From: Diprion similis | Taxonomy: Eukaryota > Arthropoda > Insecta > Hymenoptera > Diprionidae | Assembly: GCF_021155765.1 (NCBI RefSeq) | Contig: NC_060116.1 | Coordinates: forward strand, 5,828,001 to 5,892,000 | Direction of reading: 5' to 3' | DNA: 64,000 nucleotides | In this document: one piece after another, positions 60,787 to 64,000 of the stretch | How the letters are laid out: each line of letters begins with the position of its first letter | Numbering within the stretch: the first letter of the stretch is position 1 | Notes under the pieces: model-generated | What the model was told of the DNA's origin: nothing | Seen by the model: only the letters and a program-made list of their open reading frames with translations | Databases searched by the model: none | Position numbers and translations under genes: made by a program

Positions 60787-63700
60787 TGTACAAATTCAAA
60801 GCTAATATAGTAGAGAAAAATCTTATTTGTAAGAGGAAAATAATTATTTTTGGAGATCGGTTTTATCTGTAAATATGAAGGGATACTTGCTGTCAGCGAG
60901 TGTAAAAATGACGCGATAAATTTGACCTAGAAAAAGTAAATTAATTGGAAAAAAGCATCTCGTAGTGAAAAAAGTCGGTCCTGGCGAGAGTTTTCGCTCA
61001 CCTTTAGCTTGTCGCAACACTCGTTAATGGACTTTTTACTTAATTAAAGCTGCGGCATTAATTAATTACGCTAAGAGGCAACAGCCCAGCGTCGTTATAC
61101 GTGTACCAGGTAAGCTCAAATGCAGCGAGCTTGAGCTTAGTCCCTTGTGGTAAAAAATCATTGAATTTTTCAGTGAGTTTGCTCTGGCAAAATATTCCAA
61201 AATCCTCCGTCCGTACGGGAAGTTCAAGACCATTCCGAGTTCACCGAACAGGCTGTGATGGAAAATTATCAAGTTAGAATTGATCAACATTCCGAGGATT
61301 CCCACTGATGAGCAAATTTCATACTTATACCGAATCACCGGTGATTTGTTTAATAGGGAGCCAAGAAAATGTCGGCCAAGGCTTGACAATAACTTTGTGA
61401 AATGCGGGTGCCACGTTATAATGGCTCGAGATTTGAACATCGCTTGAAAATATCCGCGAAAAGGGAATGAGAGAGAAAGCGGGGAGACATCGAAATACGG
61501 GGTGGATAGAACCGGTTTGAAACAACGGCATTTATTATCTGTATATTCTGATGGCCGCAGCTTTTCAGGATTGTAAACCGTCGGCACGTTAATGCGGCGG
61601 ACAGGCTTAACGAGATGGAAAATTCCTTGCAGGCAGCCCGAACCACGAGCTCGGTTTCCAGTATCCAGTATTATCCCGCGATCTTCTCTTTGTTTATTCC
61701 CCCACCGACGGAATATCGACTGATCCGATCCTTCGGCGGGGAAAATTCCGGCGTTAATTTCAGAAGCTGAACAAAGTTGGCGACTTGTTATTATTGTACT
61801 TGATTTCCGGATGTTATACGAAAGAAAGCTTTAATTATACTTATAAAGTGGCGCAAAACGTGTAGGTAATTGAAACCATGAGACGAGACAGAGAGAAAGA
61901 TGGAAAAGAAAGCGAATCGCTCTGGGACTTGCTTAGTGGGTAATTTGAAAATAATTTCTGTGAGCTTTGAGCGAAAATCCCTATCGTTGTATTCAATTTA
62001 GTCTCGGTTGGAACGAGCCAGAGCCTTCAAGATAGCTTCCATATTGTGTTATCAATATTCAACAGGAACAAGAGGGCGAGCTTTTTCGATTTTCGAACCG
62101 GTAATCCTTCCCCGCCAATCTTCGCCGTGTTTAATTCACGGCTTCCTTTATCCACGATAATTTATACGTAGCTATATATAACATAAACCTTGGATTGTTT
62201 ACCAATATTACACGATGAACTCGTGGGGCACGTAATACGTCTCTCTAAATTCCACTTGAGATCGAAGGGTGCTACTTTCCAAAGATTCGATGATAATACT
62301 GAGCTCCGCATATTGAATCTGAAATTATTTACTATCGATCAAATTTAAGATTGCGGAATAATATGATTTGTTGATCCTGCACCTCGATCCGCACCGAGGT
62401 TTATTTGTTTGGCGTTGCACGAGGTCCGAAACTCCGTTCACACCCCATTCAGTGAATAAAATTACATTTCCATAATTCGATTAAAACTTTGAATGGAGAC
62501 GAAATTGCTTGATTCAAGTTAACGCCGTTAAATTCAGTTGAACCCTCGCCGCTTGCCCTACGTCGTTCACGTGTCGTGCGCCACGCGCAGATGTTTCCTT
62601 CGACAGCCTTCAAACTGCTCGTCCCATAGTCATTACGAGGGTTGTGATACTCGCTCATCCTCTCCACCGTCTTCCTTGGAAATGTCGACGGGATCCATCC
62701 GATCTTCTGTTTTACTTGTCATCCTTTTCGGTTAAAAAACCATGCGTATACGTATAATGCAGAAGGTCCGGAACTTTCTTACAAGGTTTAATTAACGTGC
62801 CTGTACGTTTGTCAGGGTGGAAAGTCCTTCGCAAATACCCTCGAGTATTCAATGCTTCGTTTTAAGATCACTTAATTTCATGTTTGAGTTTAGCGCGAGC
62901 GAATTATAGATTACTGCTCTGACAATTTTCTGCCGCAACGCTCTTCAAATTCTGCACTTAATGAAAATTTTTCGACTTGCGAAAAGCAATCGAGGATAAA
63001 CATTTTACCCTATATTGCATATTTTGCATGGGTATTGAATTTCAACGTTTCTGATTCCTCAGTTTCTTCCTCCTCCTTCTCCATCTTATTTTCTATTAAT
63101 ATTCGATGCGATATCAAAACTTAATTAAAAACGACACTTGCAGAGAGGCGAAGTAGTCATCCAATTCCCAGCGGCAAGTCTAGGTGTATATTTTAGCGAA
63201 ATCTCTCTGCAGAGAGAGCGAGTCTCCGCCCCTTCGAGACTCAGAGGGACGAGGGTGCGCCTATCACTCCTGATTTAATACCGTAGGATCTCTCTCTCTC
63301 TCCCCTCTCCCCATTTCGTTCTCTTCCTCTTCCTCTTCCGCTTCCTACTCCATTTTCGCCTTCGCCTCTCATTCTAGATCTCTAAGCTTTTGCATCGTGT
63401 CCTCTCGTCACATGCGCGGTACGACGAATCACTAGAGGGATATGAAGGAGGAGATGAATCACCGTAGAGGATGCGAGGCGAAAATAGTCTTCATTGAATT
63501 TGAAGCCGTGTTTGTTACCGAGAGACGTGGCAAGGAAGAAACTTCATTTTGCACACCCAATTCGCTCATATTCTATGGCATAAAGTCTCACGTTTCGTAT
63601 TCTACGAGCCTTGAAGTAAACAGGATCAAGACAGGATCAACTGAATTTACAGGCGCAGAACGGCTAGTATTGAATTCGAAAAGTTCCGGGCATCGATCCG

Positions 63701-64000
63701 ACGATATTTTGTATGAAAATTCTTTTGACTTTTGAAATTTTGTTGAAGATAGTAGTTTGAGGGTCATTCTGGCACTTGTCGACAAATGAAAACGCAGATG
63801 GAAAAGGAAAATAGAAGAGTAACAGAGAGGAACGAACGATCCGTTTATTTTACCCCTACCGTCTGGTTACCACATTTGTGCACGAAGGTGGAGGGATTGG
63901 AGGGCTGGTTATAGGGGTAAAATGTTCTCTTGAGTACGAGAAAATATTTTTCGGTGATGGAAAGTCCTGGAAATTGCCCCGGCGTCGTTATGGCGCCTGG

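Larger units (their letters stand above)
54268..64000. other. 9.7-kb interval with no recognisable gene
   Basis: AT-rich with GC-richer patches near 55400-55650, 59700-60100 and 63200-63450 (TC-rich). Long frames at 56506-57144 on the plus strand (212 codons, TTG start) and 61066-61650 on the minus strand (about 190 codons) have no known motif. This may be intron of a gene beyond the window or intergenic. Confidence 0.4.

Overview
The window looks like nuclear DNA of an insect. It is AT-rich with long gene-poor stretches, and its protein-coding genes are split into many short exons with GT-AG introns. It carries arthropod genes recognisable from their translations: trunk, twisted gastrulation, spätzle, CrebA and a CYP4-family cytochrome P450. 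A holometabolous insect, possibly a sawfly-like hymenopteran, is my guess from general protein flavour; I have no search to confirm it. All five confident genes lie on the minus strand. I rebuilt their exons by eye from splice signals, and the reading phases agree at every junction.

Layout. 0.1-1.6 kb: an uncertain plus-strand transcript of unknown product. 1.85-2.74 kb: trunk (two exons, 262 aa). 4.17-5.20 kb: tsg (three exons, 250 aa). 8.37-10.79 kb: spätzle (six exons, 277 aa). 10.8-17.1 kb: no gene recognised, but several hairpin and inverted-repeat elements. 17.14-33.49 kb: CrebA (five coding exons, 604 aa, introns up to 7.7 kb). 33.5-50.4 kb: mostly gene desert, with one very long unexplained open frame at 42.57-43.63 kb and a possible two-exon membrane micropeptide at 43.8-44.8 kb. 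50.43-53.95 kb: a complete CYP4 P450 (ten exons, 510 aa). 54-64 kb: no recognisable gene.

How the genes relate. trunk, tsg and spätzle encode small secreted, cysteine-rich proteins acting in three early patterning systems: the terminal system (Torso), the BMP system and the Toll system. They sit in tandem within about 9 kb on one strand, which is the most striking feature here. CrebA is an ER-anchored bZIP factor of the CREB3 family that drives secretory capacity. The P450 is probably a metabolic enzyme unrelated to the others.

Mobile and repetitive DNA. I see three copies of one about 0.2 kb MITE; two have perfect 8-bp target duplications, as expected for hAT. A 407-bp TA-flanked MITE has 137-139 bp terminal inverted repeats. 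A 385-bp TA-flanked MITE has ends of the GGGGAGGGTGG type. There is also a 118-bp hairpin, a hAT-like element rich in TTAATCG, and two clusters of a small hairpin motif (GCCT-N6-AGGC) spaced 41-45 bp apart.
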